This document shows positions 1 to 11,400 of a stretch of 64,000 bases of DNA, piece after piece. Each line of letters starts with the position of its first letter. Position 1 is the stretch's first letter. The position numbers and the translations under genes are program-made. The notes beneath the pieces were generated by a model. The model had not been told where the DNA came from, searched no databases, and worked only from the letters and a program-made list of their open reading frames with translations. This DNA is from Cladorhizidae sp. MBARI D1340-BT2 (taxonomy: Eukaryota > Porifera > Demospongiae > Poecilosclerida > Cladorhizidae), in assembly GCA_028752905.1 (NCBI GenBank), contig JAQNBH010000007.1, positions 12,250,919-12,314,918 of the forward strand, given 5' to 3'.

Positions 1-66
1 ACTAAGTGCACCAAAGTTGTCGTTTGACACATTTTAATGCCTCAGATTTGATTGTGACTTAATTAA

Positions 67-529
67 AAGGGGGGACGATTGTATTTTTATTTGTTTATTT
101 TTTATTTTTTTACCTGTGGTTACAACTTTAGAGCTCCGTAGATTCTGCAAACTTCATGATATGGACTTGATATATAGCTCAAAAGATAGGTCTCTCTGTG
201 TGCTCTCTTTTGATACTAAAATATGTTCATAGGTATAACTATAGGCAAGTTACTAGACCCTAAAGCGGAGTGACCTCAAAAACCTGAATCGCCGCAACCT
301 CCACAGAAACCACTCCGAGTTGCGAAGTGCAAAAAAATTGAAAATGGTACGAGTGGCTAGAGGAAGCTCTCGCGCATACAATCGCCGTTTTGAATAGGCG
401 TTAAAAATTTTATTACCTGGTCAAGCGCGCAGGTGGAAAATTGAAGGCGTTGAAAAGTTTGCAGAATCTACGGAGCTCTAAAGTTGTAACCACAGGTAAA
501 AAAATTAAAAAATACAATCGTCCCCCCTT
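67..529. mobile_element. Fold-back / MITE-like element with ~85-bp inverted arms
   Basis: The left arm (67-155) starts AAGGGGGGACGATTGTATTT and continues ACCTGTGGTTACAACTTTAG then GCTCCGTAGATTCTGCAAAC. The right arm (about 453-529) is its reverse complement, ending CAATCGTCCCCCCTT. TTAA lies directly left (63-66) and TATA directly right, consistent with a once-identical TTAA target duplication. No ORF is present. Bases 105-370 resemble 62165-62430 in the same orientation. Confidence 0.8.
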
Positions 530-880
530 TATATGAAGACATGCAGGGGTCCGAACAGGTGTTGCTCAGAGCGTATCCTAGCAGGAAGAAGTGCGGCTAG
601 GACATGCAGTGTGTGAATAGGGTTTCTGGGAGTTGTTCTACTTTGTTGGTTTTGTGTGTATTGTGTTAGGTGTTAGTTATTGGTGTAAATAACGTGCATA
701 CCATTAGTGGTCGGGTGTGTTGATATCTAATTAGCATCTTGGGGAGCATTTGATGTGGTAAGTAAAAAGTGTGCGCTCTCTAAAATGTCTCTCTCTCTAA
801 AACGGCGCTTCTATTCATGTGTGCATCCACATTTATGCTGATCTCCATTATAAAGTTTCGTTAGCTCCCAATGGTGTTGG
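530..880. other. Non-coding stretch, nothing recognised
   Basis: AT-rich sequence between the fold-back element and the first minisatellite; no gene, RNA or repeat recognised. Confidence 0.5.
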
Positions 881-1200
881 TCCAGGGTGTGTCCCCATAG
901 AGCTATTGTCAACCTACTTCTACCTGTCTTAACCCAGTGTGATTTTGGTCCAGGGTGTGTCCCATTGCCAACCTACTTCAATCCTGCTCAGTGTGGTCCA
1001 TAGAGCTATTGTCAACCTACTTCAACCTGCCTCAACCCAGTGTGGTGTTGGTCCAGTGTGTGTCCCCATAGAGCTATTGTCAACCTACTTCTACCTGCCT
1101 CAACCCAGTGTGGTGTTGGTCCAGTGTGTGTCCCCATAGAGCTATTGTCAACCTACTTCTACCTGCCTCAACCCAGTGTGGTGTTGGTCCAGTGTGTCCC
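881..1200. repeat. ~70-bp minisatellite, short block
   Basis: About four to five units with GAGCTATTGTCAACCTACTT and CCTCAACCCAGTGTGGTGTT. This is the reverse complement of the array at 38808-40665. Confidence 0.9.
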
Positions 1201-1404
1201 CTCAGAGATATTCTCTTACTCTATTCCAAGAAAGGAAAATCAGTTCATATATATGTGTATGAAACCACAAACATTGCATATTAGATTAATTCATGTTTAA
1301 AAAATTCCCCTCTCCCGGACATCTCATGAGTCAATTTGTGTTTAATGTGCCCTTACCCTTTGACCTTCCTCTTTATGAGTTGTTTAATACAAACATTTCA
1401 GTTA

Positions 1405-1555
1405 CAGGAATGTTTTCCTGTTCCTATAATTAGAATGCAAATATAATAAGCTGCAGTTTGGTGTAAGAATCAAGCTCCGTTGAGGTAAGTGACCAAAAGC
1501 TATGCATCACTACATCCCGCTGTGTCTACAACGAAACTTCACCGAGGAGACCCAT
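1405..1555. repeat. Dispersed repeat, copy A (pair with 9915-10065)
   Basis: Shares with 9915-10065, in the same orientation, the strings TGCAAATATAATAAGCTGCA and AGCTCCGTTGAGGTAA, plus diverged flanks. This indicates an interspersed element; no ends are defined. Confidence 0.6.
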
Positions 1556-1589
1556 CAAGGAGTGCCTCTTTTCTCGAGTGTGAAGGGAT

Positions 1590-2676
1590 ACAGAGAGGTC
1601 CCCAGCTTGCAGAATTGTCTCTACAATGCTGTCTTGCTTCCAGAAACAGCAGTGAAGTCCTGAAGGATACAGAGAGGTTCCCCAGCTAGCGGAAGTGTTA
1701 CTTCAATGCTGTCTTGCTTCCAGAAACAGCAGTGAAGGCCTGAAGGATTCAGAGAGGTTCCCCAGCTAGCAGAAGTGTCTCTGCAATGCTGTCTTGCTTC
1801 CAGTAACAGCAGTGAAGTCCTGAAGGATTCACAGAGGTTCCCCAGCTAGCGGAAGTGCCTCTTCAATGCTGTCTTGCTTCCAAAAACAGCAGTGAAGGAG
1901 GCTTGAAGGATTCAGAGAGGTTCCCCAGCTAGCGGAAGTGTTACTTCAATGCTGTCTTGCTTCCAGTAACAGCAGTGAAGGCCTGAAGGATTCAGAGAGG
2001 TTCCCCAGCTAGCGGAAGTGCCTCTTCAATGCTGTCTTGCTTCCAGAAACAGCAGTGAAGGCCTGAAGGATTCAGAGAGGTTCCCCAGCTAGCGGAAGTG
2101 TTACTTCAATGCTGTCTTGCTTCCAGAAACAGTAGTGAAGGCCTGAAGGATTCAGAGAGGTTGCCCAGCTGGCAGAAGTGCCTCTGTAATGCTGTCTTGC
2201 TTCCAGAAACAGCAGTGAAGGCCTGAAGGATTCAGAGAGGTTCTCCAGCTGGCAGAAGTGTCTCTGCAACGCTGTCTTGCTTCCAGTAACAGCAGTGAAG
2301 GCCTGAAGGATTCAGAGAGGTTCCCCAGCTAGCGGAAGTGCCTCTTCAATGCTGTCTTGCTTCCAAAAACAGCAGTGAAGGCTTGAAGGATTCAGAGAGG
2401 TTCCCCAGCTAGCAGAAGTGTTACTTCAATGCTGTCTTGCTTCCAGTAACAGCAGTGAAGGCCTGAAGGATTCAGAGAGGTTCCCCAGCTAGCGGAAGTG
2501 CCTCTTCAATGCTGTCTTGCTTCCAAAAACAGCAGTGAAGGCTTGAAGGATTCAGAGAGGTTCCCCAGCTAGCAGAAGTGTTACTTCAATGCTGTCTTGC
2601 TTCCAGTAACAGCAGTGAAGGCCTGAAGGATTCAGAGAGGTTCCCCAGCTAGCGGAAGTGTCTCTGCAATGCTGTC
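1590..2676. repeat. 80-bp minisatellite (~13 copies)
   Basis: Unit contains GGTTCCCCAGCTAGCGGAAG and AATGCTGTCTTGCTTCCAG. The 80-base spacing holds strictly over most of the block, with a few substitutions per unit. The CTGTCTTGCTTCCAG string looks like a splice acceptor in each unit. Confidence 0.92.
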
Positions 2677-5600
2677 ATGAAGGCTCAAAGGATTGCAGCC
2701 CTCATCTGGCAGGTCGTTGAAAGAAATAATGATAATAATAACGAAATGAGGTGGAATTCAAAGGAGCATGTATCAGCAGCAATATGTATGGTGTGTGTGT
2801 GTGTGTGTGCGTGTGCATGTACAGTGATCCTTCCTTATTCAGACCCACCCCTCCCCCATTGCACCTCTCTCTCTCTCTCTGCCTGGGCAGTTTCCTAGAA
2901 CATAACTAAGTTATGAGGCCTGGATTTGGACTGGCCGATTGGTGTGCATGGCACAATCAACAATTACTTACCCCATATATCCACCTACACCTACTTATAG
3001 CTGGTTAATGAGTTTTAACAATTTGTACATGTGATGAGTTGGTTTCAAAGCTATAGCTGCAATACCACAGCTGTTAATTTCTTAAGTTGTTGGGGGGAGG
3101 GCCAATTTCCGAGTTGTGGATCTCCCAAAATAGCAAAGAAGGCCTGGAAGAACAGGCAACTATGGCACCCACCTTCTCTCCCCCCCCCCCCCCCCAAAAA
3201 AAAAACTCGAGCGCAGCTGCTCTTGGTCCTGGGGAAATGTTACCAAGCCTCCAAATGAGACTGAATCTGACTCTCTATCCTGTTTTGCTGGTGGAGTTCT
3301 TCTGTGTAGTCCTTGAAGGAGGCTGTATGTGACCCTACATGGGTACAGTCAACAATAGCAAGAGGGTGTGGCATGGGTTGGTTTTTGTGTAGCGGCCAAC
3401 ATGGTGTACATTGATATAGTCAACAGTGGCCACACAATACATGTGGCAGGTTACATATGTGCGGTGTACAATGACAACAAGCAATCTAGAAAGTGTTTAA
3501 ACACTCTGGAGACCCAGGAGCTTCGAGTTTGACTTTGTAGAACTCTGTAGTCTTCCACTGCTCAATTGTAATATACCCAGGAGCTTCGAGTTTGACTTTG
3601 TAGAACTCTGTAGTCTTCCACTACTCAATTGTATAATGTAATGTAAGTGGATTTGTGAAGAACCACACTAAACATGATGGATGATTATTGAGATGTAGGC
3701 AGTTTTATTATTTGTTGGCAAAATAATAATGATTTTTTTATTGCATCAGCGGCTAAACCAATCCTTCATGTATAAGCCTGTGGCAGGGATAAGCCCAGGC
3801 ACTCGTTCTATAGGACAAAATAAGCCCTTACTGTGAGTAGGTCAATGCGATGACAATGCCCTTCACGAGTGTAGAATTCTTGTGTTGGCTTGAGTGCGAA
3901 AATTAGGCGCACTTTCTTCGGCTGCTTTCTTTCTTCTGCCTTCCAAGTGAGCCTTGGTTCACAGAGATGACTATCCAAGTGAGCCTTGGTTCACAGAGAT
4001 GACTAAACGCATGGGCCAGGGGAAAGTCTGGAAATGGCGAGAAGCTCCAACAGTCTAACTCAGCAAAGTTATTAGTGTTCGGCTTCACCCCAGAAGTATA
4101 CATATGGCTTCACGTCACCCACGCCCTAGCAACGCATTTGAAATACAATCGCTCCAATAATTAATTTTTGATTGCTTGCTGGAGGGAAACCCTTTCATGT
4201 CCTAAGCACAAAGACCACACACTCAAACTGTTCCGAACTTTCAGGACATGATCTTTAGCCATCGTCAGCTTCTTGTTGTTGTTTTAGTTTTGTTTATAAA
4301 AACAGCTTTAGACTGGTCTTCCCAAATATGGTCACGTTTACAGAAACAACAAAATACACAAACCACAACAAATTAAAACAAAAATATAATTTATTTCTGA
4401 TGAAGGCTGGAGCATCTCGTCGAAACGTGGAGAGAGTGAAATTCAAGTTGATTATTGAGACGGTGGTTGTAATTTCAATGAAAAGTTTGTTTAAAGAATA
4501 AAATAATGTCTTTATTAAATTAAATTAAAAAACTATATTAGATTGACCCAATTTTTTTTTTAATGGCAGACGGCCACCCCACCCCTCAAAAAATACAAAT
4601 AAAGCTCATAAATCCTCACATCAGCAGCTTCTTGGATGGCCAATGACTGTTCAGCTGCTGTTAGCAGATTGTCTGAAATGCCTTGCCAAGGTAATAAACT
4701 GGCAACAAATAATCCATAGAATTTGTGGGGGAGGACACCCCTTGAAATCCATCTTCAAGAACTTTGTTTTTACCCACCTTGTATAACTGGCGTACAATAG
4801 GTCCATTCAATAGGTCCATTCAAAACAACTTTAGTACCATAAGACTCCACCCACACCTTGCAGTGACTGATACGTTTCTCGGTTATGGGAGGGTAAGGCT
4901 TGTAGCATTGATGACTCAATCAACATGCAGTTTTATAATTAGAACTTGGTAAAGGTACTCATTCTAAAAACATGGCTCGAGTATTGTTACAAGCGAGCCT
5001 CAAAGATAGCTGGCCATCTCAACCGCGTCATGCACAGTCCCTTCCAGAGCTGTTTCTGGACGTCCATCTGCTGAGAATAGCAACACATGATACTTATGTT
5101 GCCCAGGAAACGCTCTGAAATCCTTTGCTTTTTAGAAATGTGGTGTTCCTGCGGACGTGTTTGCTGTAAACACTACATAGCGATGCGTGGCTTTCTGTTA
5201 ACTTGCCTCAATCAACTGACGAGGCTGTAGCTACAAGGGTACAGTCAGCAACAGCAACGAGACACGGCAAGTGCTGATATGTAGTGTTCGAAAGCCCTGG
5301 AGCTCTAGTCCTCCGCCCACTCAACTATAACATGCACAAACAAACAAAAGGGGAACAATATTTAGAAACGAACAAAACTGTCGACCACAACCAGTTGGAC
5401 GACTAACCACATATATACGCCAAATCAGGATACTTATTTCTTATTGTGTATGATTTTAAATGGTAAAGGGTCATCTAACTGGTTGTGGTCTACATGAGTA
5501 TAGACCTTTCTTGAACATGTCAGTCCAGTATAGATCCAGTAGGAGAACAGCATGTGGTTTGTGGTGTGCTGTTGTTTTCCCTCGGTTCCCCCCCCCCCTT

Positions 5601-6585
5601 CTTTCCATTGCAATCTTGTGGTTTAGTGATGGGCAGTGCAATGCTCTGCTGTATACTCGTTCTGTGGTAAAGGGTTGTACATGGCCTAATAGCTAAAGAT
5701 GAACAGCATAGTGTAGTGAGAGTTGCAGTGGGTTTGCTATGAATATAATTCTGGATTTCACTTTGAGTAAGCCGTTTTTTTTAAATTCTTTTTTTTTTAA
5801 TAAACTAATCTCGCCTTCCTCGTTTCGTAAAATTATATATATATATGTGTGTATATATATATTGATCCAGGCTCTGTAGGAATGCTGTAGGAATGCAAGT
5901 ATGTACCTTGATTGGCACTAAATATAAACATAATGTGCATTAATTAGAGACTGGTTGGTTCACTACAATACTAGTGATGGTCTGCTTCAATATGCAACAG
6001 CAGTGGATTCCATTGTTCTTAAAAACATCAACTGGGAAATGGGTAAAGGTCTTCAACTTACTAGCACGTGTGCAGAAGCAGCTAGCTCAAGCTTGCTACA
6101 GCAGCTGTATTTTTTAGCAAGCAAGGAAGTGAAAGGTCAGGAGGTGGTGTAGCTGTGAGGCGCACTCTTCTTAGGAAAAGAAAATGTCGAACAGCAGAGG
6201 CCTTCAACTAATCCAGTACAGTACGTGTGGTATTGCATGTGCTATGCTCAGTGAAAACTGCCTTATCCAAACATCCCCCAGCAATCTCTGTATATACCTG
6301 AACTAAATAAGGTGGAGATGGATACTTGCCTATTAGCACTTTGCAGGCTAGAATAAATTAGTCCCCCAAATGCTTTTATCTGGTAGTAACGAGTTATTAC
6401 AACTATTTACAACATAGGCAAGTGTGTCGGGTTGCAGAAAGGTCTCCTTCTGTTGCTAAGTACTCAACAGCTGCCCAGAGTTATAAATTAGGTGGAAGGG
6501 GGGGGGGGGGGGGGGGGATTTCTGAGTTTTTCCCAAGTTGCACTGGGGCAAGGAAAGTTTCTCTGTATATATATATATATGCCTG
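2677..6585. other. Upstream intergenic DNA without recognisable gene
   Basis: Holds a GT microsatellite (about 2789-2816), C-runs near 3180, a directly duplicated 60-base segment (3512-3571 and 3576-3633), a 31-base direct duplication (3942-4005), a hairpin near 5393-5491, TA-rich microsatellites near 5834 and a G-run near 6500. Open frames are short and without domain similarity. Confidence 0.5.
5393..5491. repeat. Inverted-repeat hairpin related to 17606-17692
   Basis: The left arm starts GACCACAACCAGTTGGA and the right arm ends CTAACTGGTTGTGGTC. The right arm also carries GGTAAAGGGTC, the end motif of the elements at 8521-8760 and 42773-42989. Confidence 0.65.
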
Positions 6586-6950
6586 CGATAATGAAGGTAT
6601 AGAAGGAGTTAATTGTGATAATGAAGGTATAGAAGGAGTTAATTTAATTGTGATAGTGAAGGTATAGAAGGAGTTAATTGTGATAATGAAGGTATAGAAG
6701 GAGTTAATTTAATTGTGATAGTGAAGGTATAGAAGGAGTAAATTGTGATAATGAAGGGATAATGAAGGTATAGAAGGAGTTAATTGTGATAATGAAGGGA
6801 TAATGAAGGTATAGAAGGAGTTAATTGTGATAATGAAGGGATAATGAAGGTATAGAAGGAGTTAATTGTGATAATGAAGGTATAGAATGAGTTAATTTAA
6901 TTGTGATAATGAAGGTATAGAAGGAGTTAATTGGGTATAGAAGGAGTTAC
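6586..6950. repeat. ~30-bp minisatellite
   Basis: Repeats of TGATAATGAAGGTATAGAAG followed by GAGTTAATT with variable length, about twelve units. Confidence 0.9.
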
Positions 6951-7297
6951 TTGTGTTAGTTTTTGTTGGTGTTTCCCGAGGAGTTGTTGCCAAGTCTTGG
7001 AAGGAAGCTGTAGCAGACATTTTCTTAATGGGTCTGACTCAAATAACAAAGTAATAACAACAACACAACAACAGCAACAATATGTACAAAAACACAGCAA
7101 AAAAATAACCTTGTAAACTGTTGAGACCACACCCATTTACTTGCACGTTGACCCACTTTATAAAGAAGCAAGTACATGTAAGTATGTGCATCTGTTAAAT
7201 ATTGCGAAATGTGATCGGTATTGAATAGCGTATACGAGGTATTTTGAATGAAATCCTGTACCAACTTTGATACCTATTCCGCTCGATGCAATTGCAG
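6951..7297. other. Region just upstream of first recognised BAZ2 exon
   Basis: No TATA box, initiator or upstream coding exon could be supported. Contains CAA-rich sequence near 7050. A splice acceptor ATTGCAG ends at 7297. Confidence 0.4.
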
Positions 7298-8425
7298 GCT
7301 TTCCCCATGAAGCCCCGCATGGCTCCACCCATTACATCTCCGCAGAGGAGCAGAGGAGTACAGTCTCCTCGCCCAGCGTCTCTGGAGAACGGCAACTTTT
7401 GGACACGGATCTAGCATTTTCCCCTCCCAACGAGTCGTACAGTCCCCCCAGCCTATTGGAAGGCCAAAACATGATGCAGGACACCGTCACACGCATGTCA
7501 CATGATATCGATCCACGTGGAAGCAGAGACGTTAGCATGGTTGAATCACATCATGTGATGTCAAGTGAGCAAAATCTTGGTCGTGTGACATCCGATGACC
7601 CGATTAGCTGTGGGTTGACGTCGCCGGGCGACCATAGCGTGGATCGTGAGATGGTAAGTGACATGCCAGGTGATGAAGGCTTGCACCATGTGATGTCAGG
7701 TGATCAGGAGCTGGGTCATGTGACTGGTGGAGTGACGAGCATGGCAGCCTCAAGTGCAATTGCTTTTCCTGGGGAGCCATCTCGGATCCAAAATGAGGCA
7801 CAGGGCGAGAATTGGAACCAAGAACGGGACGCCAACGCGGACCGATTCCAGCAGCCAAGTGGCACTGCAATTCATGACGCTGAAGACGTTCCGGTTCCAC
7901 ACAACGACGGTAATGATGAGGACCGTTTCAATCAGGGGGGAAGCTCGTTCATTCAAGACACTCGTCACAGCCAGGCTGAGGAAGTGAAGAGCTCAGAACT
8001 GAAGGACGACGCACACACCCCAGAAGAAGTGAATCAAACGTGCTTAGCAACCAAACCAGCACAAACAGTTGCCAAGGCTGATATCTCTCTGGACACTCCC
8101 ATTTCTCAGCGAGAGGCGATTCCCCCTGTCAATGCACCTTCGCAGCAGCCGACTGCCGTCAATGCCCTCAAGCGATGCGTATGCGAGACTTACAGCAGTG
8201 ACGATGACGATGTCTTTCTACCCAACCCGCCTTCCAAGAGCCAGGCGGACAAGTGCATCGTTGCCATGGTTACGGATGATGAGGCGGACCCTCCCACAAC
8301 TACCAACACTGCAGTTGATGATGCAGCCCCTGGTAGTAGTGAAGTGGTTTCCATGGAGACTCCTGGTGGGAACGAGGGTGGAGAGAATGGTGATACGTCA
8401 ATGGACAAAGTGGAGAAGAAAGGAG
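7298..8425 (+). CDS. BAZ2: BAZ2 exon 1 (first recognisable exon): acidic, low-complexity N-terminal region
   Basis: The frame is open from 7252 (in-frame TGA at 7249) to the donor GGAG|GTGGGT at 8426. No in-frame ATG precedes 7471 (MMQDTV). The codons before it still look coding, so a splice acceptor at ATTGCAG|G (7297) is the favoured left edge, and a start at 7471 is the alternative. The roughly 375 residues are acidic and rich in Ser, Asp, His and Val, with a CK2-like acidic run SSDDDD near the end. No known domain is visible. Vertebrate BAZ2 proteins also have a long poorly conserved N-terminus before the TAM domain. It ends in phase 1 and joins exon 2 to restore a GAA codon. Confidence 0.8.
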
Positions 8426-11400
8426 GTGGGTTGTGTATATGTGTCTGTGTGTAGGACAGCCAAGCCTCTCACATGAATACAGTTGCTTGGGAATGCCACC
8501 AACGCAAGTGTCACATGGATGACCCTTTACCTATTTAATTTAACATTGGCTGGGAGAGGGTGTGGCACACAACATAAAGCATTTTGTTCCGAGAGCACTC
8601 CAATTTTGGTGTGTTCGTGGTCAAGCGCACGATGGAGTCGTCTGGGTTTTGGCGTGTTGATTGCAATAATCACTGTTGATGTTGCACCCTCAAGGTCCTC
8701 GCCAATGTCTCTGCGTACAGCATGACACACCCCTAGCCAATGAAAAATGGGTAAAGGGTCAGCTGTGCCAGACTAACCTTGTGCCTAGAACTAATTAGGT
8801 TGAGTAATACCTCCAGACCTCTATCAGGGCGCGTGCCAGTAATCCCTGTATTCGATGGAGGACAGCTAAAAAGAAAGCTCACTTGTCTCGGCACATGTGC
8901 AGCTCTTTAGCTGCCCAAATTGTGGGTTTTGGTCGCAATCAAGAAAGGAAGAAAAACTAGACAGATATATATATACCACAACTAGGAAGACACCCTCTTA
9001 CCTTTTGTGACTGTATATACACACACTCTCAACCTCTTACCTTTTGTGACTGTATATACACACATAGTGTAATACTCTCAACCTCTTACTTTTGTGACTG
9101 TATATGCACACACAGTGTAATACTCTCAACCTCTTAGCTTTTGTGACTGTATATACACACATAGTGTAATACTCTTAACCCTCTTAGCTTTTGTGACTGT
9201 ATATATATACACAGTGTAGTACTCTCAATGAACTCTCAGTTAACATATACATGTAGTACATATTCGATGACTTCCTTGATTAATAAACATAAATGTACTC
9301 ACTTGATGTTTCGGCTGGATACAGACTAGTATTAAATAATATTATATAACATTATATAATATTATATTATAAATAATATTGGTGAACATGATTATAACAA
9401 ATGTTGAATTTTCCATATTCTCTGGTATAGTCTTGTGATTTTTTTCCTCCTCTTCCTTTGAATAGAAAGAAGATAGATAGAGAGATAGAGGCAGACCATA
9501 TATTCTCAGGGTATGCATACATGTATATGGAAGTATGGCATATATGTAACAATGCAAGTTCTTTGATGTCTGGCAAGGAGCCTACTTGTGGTCAGCTTTA
9601 ATGAGCTTTGGCCGCTCTACTTGAGTTATAGCTATCAGGAATTTACAGTTTTGGGGAAGAGGATAATTAATACTGCAATTGTTGACCCAAATGCCACACA
9701 GATATGCAGGTAGCTAGACAATAATAATCCCATCAACTTCAAACGGTTGGCAGGCTTGCCCCAAGACCCTGCCTCAGCCAAAAAGGTATCGCGATGGCCA
9801 AGTGGGAGTGTCAACCGATTAACCCTCGACCTCTTGTTGTTGTTGTGGTTAATTTTATATACCGTGATAATTTTTTGGTGTGTGACTGGTTTGTCAGGAA
9901 TAACCTGTTCCTATCATGTCAGGAATAACCTGTTCCTATCATTAGAGTGCAAATATAATAAGCTGCAGTTTTGCTGCATCAACCAGCTCCGTTGAGGTAA
10001 CAAACAAAAGCTACAGTGCTACCTCACACTATGTCCACAGCAGAACTTTGACAAAGAAATCTATTTAGGACATGTCCTTTCACCAAGAACAAAGGGGTTC
10101 TGCAGGTAGACAAGGGTCCTGTGCATCTTTCCTCATCAGAATAGGATATATATATAAATATATATAATAAAACTAAAGCAGTCGTCAAGTCCTAAGGGAA
10201 TCCGTGGGCCACTTATTTTGTTATTATTAAAATAAAATAACCCCCCCCCCCCCCCCCCCCCCCGTTCCCAAGGACTGCGTGTGTGTGCATGGTTAAAACT
10301 GTACATCCCAAATGAGTTATCCTTCTCTTCAGCTTCGCGCATATGATTTCAATAAAATCTAGCACTAGTAACATGTCCCCTGCCTAATCCTAGATCACTG
10401 AAAAGAGCCCAGTGGGCACTTGCTAAATAGAAAATCATGTGCTTTCACGGTAAATGAGATTCGCATGCACGTATGTTCAATTGACTGCTGGAGTTTTAAA
10501 TAGTGACTTTATGTACCTGAATTGTGACCTCTCTCAACCTTGAGTTATGACCTCTCCCAACCTTGATTTATGACCTCTCCCAACCTTGATTTATGACCTC
10601 TCCCAACCTTGATTTATGACCTCTCCCAACCTTGAATTATGACCTCCCAACCTTGAATTATGACCTCCCAACCTTGAATTATAACCTCTCCCAACCTTGA
10701 ATTATAACCTCTCCCAACCTTGAATTATTACCTCAACCTTGAATTATTACCTCTCCCAACCTTGAATTATTACCTCAACCTTGAATTATAACCTCTCCCA
10801 ACCTTGAATTATTACCTCAACCTTGAATTATAACCTCTCCCAACCTTGAATTATTACCTCAACCTTGAATTATTACCTCCCAACCTTGAATTGTGACCTC
10901 TGGAGTTTTGAATAATAACCGCCCTGAATTGTAACCTCTTGTTGTGTGTGGGTTCTGTTGTTGTTTTTTCAGAAGGGGAATTGGTGGCACCTCAAGTTCG
11001 AACCACATTGGCCATGCCTGCTGATGTGGTGATGGAGGGCGGGTCGATTATAGGTGTTGATAATGACAGAGAAACGAGAATAATTATTATCAAGAGAGGG
11101 CGTGGTGCAGCCAAGATGCTGGACCTCTACAAGCTGCAGATGCCTCTTCAGCAAGGGTGAGGGCATCTTGTTGTCGTGCAAGGGTGACGGGGTATCTTGT
11201 TGTCATGCAAGGGTGAGGGCATCTTGTTGTCATGCAAGGGTGAGGGCATCTTGTTGTCATGCAAGGGTGCGGGCATCTTGTTGTCATGCAAGGGTGCGGG
11301 CATCTTGTTGTCATGCAAGGGTTGCGGGCATCTTGTTGTCATGCAAGGGTGAGGACATCTTGTTGTGCAAGGGTGAGGGCATCTTGTTGTCATGCAAGGG

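Noticed and set aside
4390..4440. Hammerhead-like core (CTGATGA ... CGAAAC)
   Set aside because: The bases between do not form a stem II and no matching stems I/III were found; the string resembles a common repeat-tail motif instead.
7604..7900. Minus-strand frames opposite exon 1 and similar ones opposite exons 4, 11 and 14
   Set aside because: Shadows of the coding strand with no domain of their own.
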